Assembly (NCBI GenBank): GCA_913041135.1
Contig: CAJWIF010000001.1
Coordinates: 1 to 64,000 of the forward strand
Source: an uncultured Flavobacteriales bacterium
GTDB taxonomy: Bacteria; Bacteroidota; Bacteroidia; Flavobacteriales_D; Sanyastnellaceae
DNA: 64,000 nt
Reading direction: 5' to 3'
Shown: positions 17,063 through 26,886 of the stretch, one piece after another
Numbering within the stretch: the first letter of the stretch is position 1
Layout of the letters: every line of letters starts with the position of its first letter
Notes under the pieces: generated by a model
Told to the model about the DNA's origin: nothing
Database searches by the model: none
What the model saw: the letters and a program-made list of their open reading frames with translations, nothing else
Program-made: the position numbers and the translations under genes

Positions 17063-17695
17063 ATGGTACCACACGACGAACATTCTCCACTTCAGCACAC
17101 CGGAATCGGCGAAGGACGCATCGAAGTCGTCTGCGGCCCGATGTTTTCAGGGAAAACTGAAGAGTTATTGCGACGGGTCCGGCGCGCTCAAATCGCCCGA
17201 CAGCCTACGCTTATTTTCAAACCAGCAACAGACACTCGCTACAATAAAGATGCCGTTACATCCCACGATTCTAACGCATTGCCCTCTGTTACGGTCAAGG
17301 ATAGTCCATCAATACTTGCACATTTACAAGCACTTGAACGACCAGTAACCGTAGTAGCCATTGACGAAGTTCAGTTTTTTGACCACGATTTACCTGCCTT
17401 GTGCACGTTTTTAGCCAATCAAGGTATTCGTGTCATTGTCGCAGGGCTCGATTTGGATTTTACAGGGGAGCCCTTCGGGTGCATGTCCGAGTTGCTTGCG
17501 CGTGCTGAGGAGGTCACAAAATTGCATGCCGTTTGCATGGAAACGGGCAGGCCTGCACATTTTTCACATAGGATAGCAGGGGGCGATACGACCGTAGAGA
17601 TTGGTGAAAAAGACTTGTATATCCCATTGACGAGACAAGCTTTTGTAGAGGCCCGCAAACAAGGCGGTAGAGACTCCGAAGCGGAGCGCTCATGA
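17063..17695 (+). CDS. tdk: Thymidine kinase, type II
   Basis: This enzyme phosphorylates thymidine for salvage. The P-loop GPMFSGKTEELLRR is at residues 25-38, with DEVQFF in the Walker B region and GLDLDFTGEPFG as the nucleoside loop. Length is 210 residues. The structural zinc site of type II kinases normally uses CxxC pairs. Here the first pair reads CMET and the distal pair is absent (IPLTRQAF), so zinc is probably lost. A -7-like TAATTTCG is at 17044-17051. The stop overlaps the murF-alr start (ATGA). Confidence 0.94.
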   Translation: MVPHDEHSPLQHTGIGEGRIEVVCGPMFSGKTEELLRRVRRAQIARQPTLIFKPATDTRYNKDAVTSHDSNALPSVTVKDSPSILAHLQALERPVTVVAIDEVQFFDHDLPALCTFLANQGIRVIVAGLDLDFTGEPFGCMSELLARAEEVTKLHAVCMETGRPAHFSHRIAGGDTTVEIGEKDLYIPLTRQAFVEARKQGGRDSEAERS

Positions 17696-20181
17696 ATGTT
17701 GAAGCATGGCGCCAGTGGATCTCTGGCAAACAAGTGCTTTCAACGAATGCCTCGGCAGAATCGAAGGAGCCTTTACAGGTCGCTTTTGATAGCCGTTTAT
17801 TGGCAAGTCCCCTTTCCAACCCCACCCTCTTTGTTGCCATCCAAGGCATCTGGCACGATGGGCATGACTTTATCAAAGACGCGCATTCTGCAGGGGTGCG
17901 GTTCTTTCTGGTGAAGGAGGGGGCCACACTCCCTGAACTTCCTGATTCCGACGTTATCGCTGTTGCCGATGTCATCCAAGCCTGGCAATCGATGGCGTTT
18001 GAATGGCGATCACGTTGGGGCAAGCCGGTCATCGCTATTGCAGGAAGCAACGGAAAAACCACTGTCAAAGAGTGGTTGGCGTCCTTGCTCGCACCGGTCG
18101 TGCATGTTCACAGCAGTCCACGCAGCTACAACAGCCAAATTGGCGTTCCTGTATCGCTGTGGGATTTGAACGACGATCATGCGGTGGCACTTATTGAAGC
18201 GGGCATCTCTATCCCCGGTGAAATGGAACGGCATGCGCAAACCATTGGACCTGATTTTGGAGTACTCACCCACGTAGGGACCTCGCATTTGGAGTCGTTT
18301 GAAAATGCAGCTCATCTCTTAGAGGAAAAACTGACGTTGTTTCGGTCCTGCCAATGGGTCGCGATGCCCGAATCTTTAAGTGAGGCCAAACGTCATTTAA
18401 CCGAACGTGGTTGCGTTGTCATCACATGGGGCTCGTCAGAACAGAGTCATCTCAATATCAACAGCCTGCCGACCGATTCCGGTCGGGTCATTCGAGCAAC
18501 GTGGAAGGGGGTCGCTTACGATTGGACGCTGCCGTTTTCAAGTGAAATTGGATTCCGCAATGCCATGACCGCTGCTTTAGTCGCTCTGCAATGGGGGGTG
18601 GATGGGAACCAAATAGGGGCGTCGCTGGCCCACCTGCAAGACTTGGATATGCGGATGCAACGGTTGCGTTCACGCAGCGGTGCATGGGTGCTCTCTGATG
18701 CATACACCAATGATTGGGACGCGCTCACATTGGCTATAAACGACCTCGATCGACTTCCCGGTCCTTTTCCAAAATCTGCCATCATTGGACCGATTCCCGG
18801 AATGGACCAATCCGATCCGTTGAGACTCGTTCAGCTCATCGAAAGCTCCTCTATCCAACATCTGTGGCTCATCGGATCGACTTGGGAGTCAAAATTGGGC
18901 GGCGCTTTCCCCGGTATTATTGATGTCGCCTACTTCTCGTCTACAGAAATAGCCTTGGCCCATCTGCAAGAACACCCCAACGAGTTTTTCAAACAGCACG
19001 TGCTCATCAAAGGCCCACGGGTAGAACGATTCGAACAGTTTCACCCGTTGCTTTTGCAACGCGGGCACATGACGCAACTGAATTTAGATCTCGACGCTGT
19101 CGCGTACAATTTACGCACATTCAAAGCGCACATTCGACAACATGCTGGGGCTGACACTTCGATTCTAGCGGTCATTAAGGCTTCGGGATACGGCACAAGT
19201 GGTCCGGCGATGGCCAGGCTTCTTCAGTTCCACGGGGTCGACCTCATGGCCGTTGCGTGCACCGAAGAAGGAGTGGAACTTCGTCAACATGGTTTGTCCA
19301 TGCGGATTTTAGTCCTCAATCCAGAGCCCGATACATTTAGCACCTTACTGCAATACCGTCTTGAACCGGGCTTACACAACTTCGACCAGTTGGAATTGTT
19401 TTCCAAGGCGGTTGAATCAGCTGGACAGATCGTTCCGTGGCCCGTTCACGTTAAAATTGATACCGGAATGCATCGGCTAGGTTTCGACCAAGCCTCGTGG
19501 CCTTTGTTACGTTCCACTTTGGATCACAATCAAACTCTCCAGGTCAAATCCGTCTTCAGCCATTTGGCCAGCGCAGATGACGCCAAACAAGATGCGCGGA
19601 CTTTCGAGCAATTCTCGTCATTCAATCATGCGGTAAAGGCGCTTGGAGACGAACATAAGCCCTTCAAAACACATATTTTAAACACCGCCGGACTTATCCG
19701 TTTTCCGTCTTTTTCGGGAGATTATGTTCGCATAGGAATCGGTTTGTTTGGCGTTCGAGTCGCGGACGTACCCAGCACGTGGGAGCTGCGACCAGCCATT
19801 CAATTCACTACTGTAATTTCCACCATCCACAGCATCGCTCCTGGTGAAGGGGTAGGATACGGGATGACTGATACGAGCGACACGCTGCGTCTAGTCGCCA
19901 CGCTTCCGGTTGGTTATGCCGATGGGTTTCCAAGGCACTTAAGTCACGGGAAAGGACACGTCGCTATCCATGGAAAGCTCGCCCCCGTTGTGGGGAAAGT
20001 CTGCATGGATATGGTCATGGTGGATGTTACCGAAATCCCACATACACAACCCGGAGATCCTGTTGAGCTCTTTGGGTCCACCATTTCTGTAGAGTCCTTT
20101 GCCGAGGCGGCCGGTACGATTCCCTACGAGATTTTAACACGCATCCCCGCGAGGGTGCACCGCACGCAAAGCGGAAATTAA
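17692..20181 (+). CDS. MurF-alanine racemase fusion
   Basis: This 829-residue bifunctional enzyme serves peptidoglycan precursor synthesis. Residues 1-455 are a Mur ligase (UDP-MurNAc-tripeptide:D-Ala-D-Ala ligase), with the ATP loop GSNGKTTVKEW at about 118-128, HSSPRSYNSQIGVPVS and a C-terminal Mur domain. Residues 460-829 are a fold-type III PLP alanine racemase with the PLP Lys in AVIKASGYG at about 495, the KIDTGMHRLGF segment, and GYADGFPR and GKVCMDMVMVDV near the end. Fusing D-Ala production to D-Ala-D-Ala ligation is characteristic of Bacteroidota. An ATGA overlap couples it to tdk. It ends four bases before the convergent RND gene. Confidence 0.95.
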   Translation: MNVEAWRQWISGKQVLSTNASAESKEPLQVAFDSRLLASPLSNPTLFVAIQGIWHDGHDFIKDAHSAGVRFFLVKEGATLPELPDSDVIAVADVIQAWQSMAFEWRSRWGKPVIAIAGSNGKTTVKEWLASLLAPVVHVHSSPRSYNSQIGVPVSLWDLNDDHAVALIEAGISIPGEMERHAQTIGPDFGVLTHVGTSHLESFENAAHLLEEKLTLFRSCQWVAMPESLSEAKRHLTERGCVVITWGSSEQSHLNINSLPTDSGRVIRATWKGVAYDWTLPFSSEIGFRNAMTAALVALQWGVDGNQIGASLAHLQDLDMRMQRLRSRSGAWVLSDAYTNDWDALTLAINDLDRLPGPFPKSAIIGPIPGMDQSDPLRLVQLIESSSIQHLWLIGSTWESKLGGAFPGIIDVAYFSSTEIALAHLQEHPNEFFKQHVLIKGPRVERFEQFHPLLLQRGHMTQLNLDLDAVAYNLRTFKAHIRQHAGADTSILAVIKASGYGTSGPAMARLLQFHGVDLMAVACTEEGVELRQHGLSMRILVLNPEPDTFSTLLQYRLEPGLHNFDQLELFSKAVESAGQIVPWPVHVKIDTGMHRLGFDQASWPLLRSTLDHNQTLQVKSVFSHLASADDAKQDARTFEQFSSFNHAVKALGDEHKPFKTHILNTAGLIRFPSFSGDYVRIGIGLFGVRVADVPSTWELRPAIQFTTVISTIHSIAPGEGVGYGMTDTSDTLRLVATLPVGYADGFPRHLSHGKGHVAIHGKLAPVVGKVCMDMVMVDVTEIPHTQPGDPVELFGSTISVESFAEAAGTIPYEILTRIPARVHRTQSGN

Positions 20182-20185
20182 GGGC

Positions 20186-23100
20186 TTAGACCGCCTCCTT
20201 CTTTCCGTACTTGTAGATCATGCGATTAATCCACCAGTACATGACCGGAACGATGATCAGCGTGAGGAACGTCGCAAACGTGAGGCCGTAAATGATCGCC
20301 CAACTCATCGGCTTCCAGAAGACATTGTTGTCACCACCAATGTAGATCCGCGGATCATATTCCGTAATCAACGTGATAAAATCGATATTCAACCCGATGG
20401 CCAAAGGCAACAAACCTAAGATGGTTGTAATCGCGGTCAATAGCACGGGACGCAGTCTTGTTCGGCCACCCGAAACAATGGACTCCACCACTTCATTGAA
20501 TGGCAAGTACTCCCCAACACCCAACTCGCTCCGTTTTCGTTCCCTCAACAAATCCGTGTAGTCGATCAGAACAATGGCATTGTTGACCACCACACCGGCT
20601 AAGGAAATGATCCCAATCATCGTCATGATAATGACAAAATCCATCTGGAAAATCACCAATCCGAGCAACACCCCGATCAAACTAAAGAACACGCTGAACC
20701 CAATGATGAATGGCGTTGTGATCGAATTGAACTGGGCTACGATGATCAGAATAATCAAGAAAAGCGCTAGCAACAACGCTCGAGACAAGAAGGCCATTTC
20801 CTTCGCTTGCTCTTCCTGTTGTCCCGTAAAGGCCCACTGAACGCCCTCTGGAGTGTCAAACCCAGCCAATTCGGCCTTCATTCCTTCCACAATTTCATTG
20901 GCATTGGCACCCTCCAATACGTTGGAGCTCAATGTGATGATTCGATCCATATCCTTTCGCTTGACGCTGCTAAACGTGGTGCTTCGTTTGGCGGTAGCAA
21001 CGGCGCTGATCGGAACTTCCTTGATTTGACCGTCCGAAGCGCTCCGAAAAATCACCTTCTGGTTCATCAAAGCGTCCACATTATTGCGGGCAGATTCTTC
21101 AAAACGCACATTGATCGGGTAATCGTCTTCACCGTCTTTGTAGGTGCTCACCTCACGGCCAAACAAAGCCGTTCGAATGGTCATGCCAATGTTTTGCGTC
21201 GACAATCCATAATTCCGTGCCTTGGTCCGGTCAATGGTAATGGGCAATTCAGGCTTTCGCTTGTCCACATCAATCTTGAGCTCTTCCACCCCGTCGTATT
21301 CCATTTCTCTCAGAAATTGACGCATCGCGGTGGAGGTAGCTAAGACCTCATCGTAGTCCTCACCTCGAATTTCGATGTTGATCGGCGGGCCTTGGGGCGG
21401 TCCATCAGAATTTTTCGTCACGATGACTTCCGCGTCAGGGTAGCCCCGCAATTTCTCACGGACTGCAGACAGCATGTTCCGAGTAGATTGTCCTTTTCGG
21501 TCCTGGAACTTCACGAAGTTGACCACGATTCGAGCCTTGTGTGGCGTATTGCCCAAGGAAGGCCCTTCCTGTGGATCGCTCGTTCCGTTGCCCACTTGGC
21601 CAATGACCGAGTTGGCCATGTAAGCCGTGAGTTCTCCTGTCTCTGGGTCAACTTGCTTGAATCGGTCTTCCGACAGCACATCCATAATCAAATTCTCGAT
21701 CTCCTTGGTCACCCGATTGGTCTCTTCGATATCTGTGCCAATCGGCTTCGTGATGAAGATGTTGAGATACTGCGGCTCATTGGATGGGAAAAACTCCACT
21801 TTCGGTGGGAACGTGCCCAGCAACGCAAATGCCAATACCATCAAACTCGCTGTTCCAAAGAAGAAAACCCACGGTTTCTTCCCGGCCAAAGCGTACCGTA
21901 AAAAAGCTTCGTAGCCTCTTTCCAAACGCGGTAAAAATCGGTTCTGGAAGAGCTTGGTCGCAGGAAACAAAACATAGGCATTGAGGATGGTCATCAAGCC
22001 CGCAATGATCAAGATATTACCGAAGGCCGTAACGCCCAGCACAAGGAAAACACCACCAAATGTTACCAAAGACCCCGTTAACCAATGTATCCGCTTCTTA
22101 TTGATTTCCTGATCGCCTACGCGCATCAACACGGCGGTCAATACGGGATTGATGACCAATGCCACAAAGAGAGACGAACTCAATACAATCATCAATGTGA
22201 TTGGCAGGTATTTCATGAATTGCCCAATCAATCCGGGCCAAATCGCCAAGGGTAAAAACGCAGCCAATGTGGTCGCTGTTGAAGCAATGATCGGCCAAGC
22301 CACTTCGCCCACACCAAACTTTGCTGCACGCAACGGACTCTCCCCTTCCTCCATTAGTCGATAGATGTTCTCCACGACCACAATGCCATTGTCCACCAAC
22401 ATGCCCAATGCGAGAACCAATGAAAATAACACCATCACGTTGAACGTAATACCCAACGCGCTGAGGATGATGAACGACATGAACATCGATAAAGGAATCG
22501 CCACACCCACAAACATGGCATTGCGCAATCCTAAGAAAAACAGCAACACACCCACGACCAACAACACGCCGAAAATGATGGAATTCTGCAGCTCCTCCAC
22601 CTGCGTTCGCGTCTGGTCTGATTGGTCGTTGGTAATGGAGACACTCAAGTCCGCCGGCAGGTAGTCCACCTTCGCTTGGTCAATGATTCCGTTGATTCCG
22701 TTGGACGCCGCGATGAGGTTTTCCCCGGCACGTTTGATGATGTCCAAAGAGACCACTGGTTGTCCATATTCCCGAGCATAACTCGTCTTCTCCTGCTCCA
22801 CAAAATGCACGGAAGCAACATCCTTGAGGTACACTGGCGCGTCATTTTCGCTCTTGACAATGACATTTTCAATGTCAGCCATGGAGTGGAAATCGCCTTC
22901 CACTTGCACGGTTCTTCGGAAATGGTCTACAAGCAAATCGCCACCGGAAATGGTCACGTTTTCTTGCGCAATCGCTCCTGAAATGTCATTGAAGCTGACC
23001 TTCATAGCCTCAGCCCGCAGGTGATCCACCACCACCTCAACCTCCTTGTCCATCACGCCACGGATGTCCACTTTACTGATTTCCGGCAACTCCTCAATGG

Positions 23101-23632
23101 CTTCTTCCAACGCTTCCGCATATCGCTTCAATTCATCCAGCGAATAGTTGCCGGATAAATTCACGTTCATTACGGGAAGCAACTCGGAAAAATTCAACTC
23201 AAAAACGTTGGGGTCTGCAGGCAAGTCATCAGGGAAATCAGGGTCCGCTTTGGCCTTATCGACTGCATCCTTGACCTTTCGCAAGGCTTCGTCTGGTGTC
23301 ACATCGAAATCAAACTTGATGTCAATCGCGCTGTAGCCTTGGATTGAGGTGGAGGATATTTCATCCACTCCAGTAATCGTGTTGATTTCCTTTTCCAGCG
23401 GTCGCGTGATCAGCTTTTCGATATTGACCGGGCTGTTACCCGGGTAAGGCGTTCCGATGAAAATCTCTGGAATCACCACTTCCGGAAAGCTCTCTTTGGG
23501 AACCGAGATGTAGCTATATATCCCGCTGACCGTAATGATGGCCATCAAGACAAACACCGTGGTTCTGTTGGAAACACTCCAACTACTGAGGCCAAATTCC
23601 CTTTGGTTGGGGTTGGGGGTCACGTTTTCCAT
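20186..23632 (-). CDS. RND-family efflux pump inner membrane permease
   Basis: This is a proton-driven efflux transporter of 1148 residues with twelve predicted membrane helices. TM1 follows the start (TTVFVLMAIITVSGIYSY), two large periplasmic loops follow, and helix clusters lie at about 345-560 and 930-1130. The TM4 proton-relay segment reads GMLVDNGIVVVEN, with one Asp where AcrB has two adjacent Asp residues. The C-terminal half has GVVVNNAIVLIDY. The extra residues compared with ~1040 for AcrB lie partly in a hydrophobic stretch at about 520-560. Substrate is unknown; the adaptor and TolC gene next to it support an envelope-spanning tripartite pump. Confidence 0.94.
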   Translation of the reverse strand: MENVTPNPNQREFGLSSWSVSNRTTVFVLMAIITVSGIYSYISVPKESFPEVVIPEIFIGTPYPGNSPVNIEKLITRPLEKEINTITGVDEISSTSIQGYSAIDIKFDFDVTPDEALRKVKDAVDKAKADPDFPDDLPADPNVFELNFSELLPVMNVNLSGNYSLDELKRYAEALEEAIEELPEISKVDIRGVMDKEVEVVVDHLRAEAMKVSFNDISGAIAQENVTISGGDLLVDHFRRTVQVEGDFHSMADIENVIVKSENDAPVYLKDVASVHFVEQEKTSYAREYGQPVVSLDIIKRAGENLIAASNGINGIIDQAKVDYLPADLSVSITNDQSDQTRTQVEELQNSIIFGVLLVVGVLLFFLGLRNAMFVGVAIPLSMFMSFIILSALGITFNVMVLFSLVLALGMLVDNGIVVVENIYRLMEEGESPLRAAKFGVGEVAWPIIASTATTLAAFLPLAIWPGLIGQFMKYLPITLMIVLSSSLFVALVINPVLTAVLMRVGDQEINKKRIHWLTGSLVTFGGVFLVLGVTAFGNILIIAGLMTILNAYVLFPATKLFQNRFLPRLERGYEAFLRYALAGKKPWVFFFGTASLMVLAFALLGTFPPKVEFFPSNEPQYLNIFITKPIGTDIEETNRVTKEIENLIMDVLSEDRFKQVDPETGELTAYMANSVIGQVGNGTSDPQEGPSLGNTPHKARIVVNFVKFQDRKGQSTRNMLSAVREKLRGYPDAEVIVTKNSDGPPQGPPINIEIRGEDYDEVLATSTAMRQFLREMEYDGVEELKIDVDKRKPELPITIDRTKARNYGLSTQNIGMTIRTALFGREVSTYKDGEDDYPINVRFEESARNNVDALMNQKVIFRSASDGQIKEVPISAVATAKRSTTFSSVKRKDMDRIITLSSNVLEGANANEIVEGMKAELAGFDTPEGVQWAFTGQQEEQAKEMAFLSRALLLALFLIILIIVAQFNSITTPFIIGFSVFFSLIGVLLGLVIFQMDFVIIMTMIGIISLAGVVVNNAIVLIDYTDLLRERKRSELGVGEYLPFNEVVESIVSGGRTRLRPVLLTAITTILGLLPLAIGLNIDFITLITEYDPRIYIGGDNNVFWKPMSWAIIYGLTFATFLTLIIVPVMYWWINRMIYKYGKKEAV

Positions 23633-23637
23633 GCTTC

Positions 23638-24747
23638 TTATTCTTCCCCGATAATGCGGATATTCTGTCCACCTACAATCCGTGTAGCTCCCTTGGAAAC
23701 AACCCGATCACCAAAGACCAAACCGCCTTTGATGAGCATACTGTCTCCTGAGCCCATTCCCACGGTGAGGTTGCGCTTCTCTGCCACAATCGATCCGTCT
23801 TGTTGGGATACCGCCACAAATACATAGTCCTGGCCTTCGATGTCTTGTTGAATCAGCGCGCTTGGCAACACCACTGCGCTATCCAAAGCCAAATCCTGCA
23901 GCCACACGCTTGCGTACATGTTTGGTAGCAGCGCCGAACCTTTTGGGAGAGGTAGGGTCAATTCCAATGTTCGGTTGGCCGGGTTGATAAACTGCCCTAC
24001 ACGTCCAATTTCAGTCGCCAAGGTGTCCACGCCACTCACTATGACTTCAGCAGTCATTCCTTTGGAAACTCGTCCCGCGTACTGGTCGCTCACGCTTGCA
24101 CGGACGTACATATTGCGCAAATCAATGACACGTGCCAGCGGTGAACCGGGCATCGCCATCTCTCCTGTTTTGGCGAGGCAACGATCCAAAATGCCGTCGA
24201 ATGGAGCGCGAATCATCGCCATGTCCATTTGTTCGAGCAGCGTTTTCATGCTGTTCTCCAACGTTATTTTTTGATTCTGTGCTTGCATGAAGTCCAATTC
24301 TGAGCCGATGTTCTGCTTCCACAACCGCTCTTGACGATTGAAGAGTTCCGAAGCAAGCTCCAGTTGGCTTTGCAATTCTGCCATGGAACGATTTAAGACG
24401 TCGGTGTTGATCCGAACGATCACGTCGCCTTCACGCACCTGAGCTCCTTCAGAAACTAGCACCTCTTCAATGAGGCCGGCAAATTCAGCAGTCAGGATGG
24501 AATTCATATCCGTTTCCACATTGCCCTGAATGCTAAATCGGTGCGAAAATGACTCAGGCTGCACATCCAATACCGCGACAGCGATGCCTGTAAACTTCAC
24601 TGGAGCAACTGTTTCATCAACTGTGAGTTCTGCCGTTTCAGAGGAGCCACAGCTCATGAAAACAGCACTACTTAAGACTAGGAGTAATCCAGTCAATCGA
24701 AGGGAAAAGAATAAAGGCATCGAAAAGAGATTGCGTAATGTGTTCAT
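23638..24747 (-). CDS. RND efflux periplasmic adaptor lipoprotein (MFP family)
   Basis: This is a membrane fusion protein of 369 residues from the ATG at 24747. An N-terminal hydrophobic segment ends in a lipobox-like VFMSCGSS. It is followed by a lipoyl/biotinyl-type hairpin half (FAGLIEEVLVSEGAQVREGD), a helical coiled-coil hairpin at about 125-170 and the second half (MIRAPFDGILD), then beta-barrel domains. It bridges the RND permease and the TolC channel in the periplasm. It sits between them and ends five bases before the permease start. Confidence 0.94.
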   Translation of the reverse strand: MNTLRNLFSMPLFFSLRLTGLLLVLSSAVFMSCGSSETAELTVDETVAPVKFTGIAVAVLDVQPESFSHRFSIQGNVETDMNSILTAEFAGLIEEVLVSEGAQVREGDVIVRINTDVLNRSMAELQSQLELASELFNRQERLWKQNIGSELDFMQAQNQKITLENSMKTLLEQMDMAMIRAPFDGILDRCLAKTGEMAMPGSPLARVIDLRNMYVRASVSDQYAGRVSKGMTAEVIVSGVDTLATEIGRVGQFINPANRTLELTLPLPKGSALLPNMYASVWLQDLALDSAVVLPSALIQQDIEGQDYVFVAVSQQDGSIVAEKRNLTVGMGSGDSMLIKGGLVFGDRVVSKGATRIVGGQNIRIIGEE

Positions 24748-24751
24748 GGGG

Positions 24752-26170
24752 TCATTCAAATTCTGAAAGCGCACGTTTCAGTTGAGTTTGGGCATTGAGC
24801 CAGTCCAAAACAGCCGACAGGCTATTGCCTTGGGCTTCGAGTAGTTGATTGCGAGCTTGGGTCCACTCAAATGACGAGACCAAACCTTCTTGATACGCCG
24901 CATACGTCTGATCAAAAATTCGCTGTGCAATGGTCTCCGCGTTGGTGCGATTTTGGTATGCCATCATCGCCAATTCCAATGTCAGACGCGCATTGTCAAA
25001 TTCCATTTGAGTGGACTGGCGCAATTGCTCCAATCCAATGATGGCTCGATCTTCCTGAATGCGTTTCTTCTCGACCTGTTGCTTGCCGCCAAAACTCGAC
25101 CACAAGGGCATGCTGAAATTCACTCCCCACAACTGGATCGGGTACCAATTGCCATCGCTTTGGAAGAAGTTAAACGCGTCGCGCTGTGCGTTGCCTTGAT
25201 TGGTGTAGAATGCGGAGACTTGGGGAAGGCCTTTGGCTTGTTGGTTTCGCACATCCAGTCGCGCCAATTCCACAAACGACTCCTGCAGTTGAATTCCCGG
25301 AAGCGCACGAGCATTGAAGGGTTGAGACAAGAGGCTCAAGCCCTTTTCACGGCTTAACAGGTCCTCCAAAGAGTCCTTTAATTTCAAATCTGTGTCGGGG
25401 TCCACCCCCATCTGAAAACGCAAGAGAGCCTGCGTTAAAGGCACTTGTAGCTTAGCGGATGACCACTCAAGCTCCAATTCCTGCACCGCCAATTCCAATT
25501 GATCCACGGCGATTTGATTGACAAATCCTTCTGCATGCACTTGATGCGTCTCCGTTAAACTGGTTTGTACAAGCTCCAGCGCTTGTTCTAAAATAAGGGC
25601 GCTTTGAGCCGCCCCAAGCGCCACATGATACGCCTGCGCAACCTGCTCTCGCACCTCATCCGCCGTTCGCTCAATGGATTGGTCCTTGGATTTCGCGTAA
25701 AGTTGAGCCGCGCGAAGGCCCACAAAATAGGATCCACTAAAAACCAATTGCGTGGCTTGAACTCCAACATTCGCTGTGTGGTTTTGACCAAATTGCAATT
25801 CAGACAGCGCATTCGGATCGGATGGAGGTGCATTCAACGCAACGCCTGTTTCCTCTGCAACACCCGACAAAAAATCATTGAAATACGATGGCAGTCCAAA
25901 CGCATCAGCCGGAACTACCTGCGTTGGGATGTCAATGTACTGGCTGTAGTCTGCTACCAAGTTAATTTGCGGCAAGCCCGAAGCGAGCAACTCCTTGACG
26001 TCTCGCTCAGCCTGGGCCTTATCAAGTCGAGCATACTGCATGGAGAAAGCCTGTTTCAGCGCGATGTCTTGGGCTTCGGCCAAAGTCACTTGAAGGGACT
26101 TCGGGTTTTGGGCCGACGCGGTGCCAATACAGGGTCCTATGAACAGGACAAAAATGAAGGGAAATCTCAT
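24752..26170 (-). CDS. TolC-family outer membrane efflux protein
   Basis: This is an outer membrane channel component of 472 residues with a signal peptide cut near TASAQNPK. Two repeated helical-hairpin halves are evident. The first starts LTLAEAQ-like at about residue 30 and the second follows residue 270. The heptad-rich segments ESFVELARLDVRNQQAKGLP and TQMEFDNARLTLELAMMAYQ are typical. The gene overlaps the TetR gene upstream by ATGA. Confidence 0.93.
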   Translation of the reverse strand: MRFPFIFVLFIGPCIGTASAQNPKSLQVTLAEAQDIALKQAFSMQYARLDKAQAERDVKELLASGLPQINLVADYSQYIDIPTQVVPADAFGLPSYFNDFLSGVAEETGVALNAPPSDPNALSELQFGQNHTANVGVQATQLVFSGSYFVGLRAAQLYAKSKDQSIERTADEVREQVAQAYHVALGAAQSALILEQALELVQTSLTETHQVHAEGFVNQIAVDQLELAVQELELEWSSAKLQVPLTQALLRFQMGVDPDTDLKLKDSLEDLLSREKGLSLLSQPFNARALPGIQLQESFVELARLDVRNQQAKGLPQVSAFYTNQGNAQRDAFNFFQSDGNWYPIQLWGVNFSMPLWSSFGGKQQVEKKRIQEDRAIIGLEQLRQSTQMEFDNARLTLELAMMAYQNRTNAETIAQRIFDQTYAAYQEGLVSSFEWTQARNQLLEAQGNSLSAVLDWLNAQTQLKRALSEFE

Positions 26171-26817
26171 GATATGGGGTGAAGGTCTGCTGCCAGCTTG
26201 TTCTGCAAGTAGTCCAAACCCATGGGGCTTGAAATGGCATGGATGTGATACAAAGCCGATTGCAAATACAATTGAGCCATGGGCTTGTGATTCGATGTGT
26301 CTTGAGCCATTTCTCGAACAGTCGAGCTAATGGAAACGAGGAATTGTGCAGCTACCCCTGGATCTACTTCCTGGCTGTAAACACCCTCGTCCTGGCCTCT
26401 TTTTATGTTGCTCTCGACAGCGCCAAGTAAAATCGCATCCCTGCTATTAATCAGGTTTGAAAATGCAATGGGGTGGTACTTCTGGAGATCGTACAGAATG
26501 CTCGGATGCATCTGTGATACGACCTGGTGCACATGCTTCATGATGCGCAATTCGCTATCAATGGCATTGCCTTCCGCGCTCGACGCCTCAGCAATAATGC
26601 TCTCCAACTCCAAGCAATGATGCTCCATCCCCAACTGAATGAGCTCCTTTTTGTCTTGAAAGTGTTTGTACAGAGTCTTCTTAGAGACTCCCAATTCTCG
26701 TGCCAAGTCCTCCATGTTGACGGACTTGATGCCGCAGCGCAAGAATACAGCCATGGCTTTCTTAACCAAGTTTTTTGCGGCTTCTTGCAGCAGGTTGAAT
26801 GAGGGACCCGGGTTCAT
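26167..26817 (-). CDS. TetR/AcrR-family transcriptional regulator
   Basis: This is a 216-residue repressor. The N-terminal helix-turn-helix (about 15-60) includes MEDLARELGVSKKTLYKHF, and the C-terminal helical ligand-binding domain is divergent, as is usual. As the first gene of the TetR-TolC-adaptor-permease operon it probably autoregulates the pump. The promoter box TACTTTTG lies only eight bases before the ATG, so a repressor bound there would shut off the whole operon. The inducing ligand cannot be inferred. Confidence 0.93.
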   Translation of the reverse strand: MNPGPSFNLLQEAAKNLVKKAMAVFLRCGIKSVNMEDLARELGVSKKTLYKHFQDKKELIQLGMEHHCLELESIIAEASSAEGNAIDSELRIMKHVHQVVSQMHPSILYDLQKYHPIAFSNLINSRDAILLGAVESNIKRGQDEGVYSQEVDPGVAAQFLVSISSTVREMAQDTSNHKPMAQLYLQSALYHIHAISSPMGLDYLQNKLAADLHPIS

Positions 26818-26825
26818 TGCGGCGG

Positions 26826-26833
26826 CAAAAGTA
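26826..26833 (-). promoter_or_regulatory. -7 box (TACTTTTG) of the TetR-efflux operon
   Basis: TACTTTTG fits TAnnTTTG and ends eight bases before the TetR ATG, giving a very short or absent leader. The 69-base gap to hutU is the only intergenic space for an operator. Confidence 0.55.
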
Positions 26834-26886
26834 CTACCGCATTTTTCCAGTGGAAACGAAAAGTGTGTTAAAACGTTTCCGGCAAG

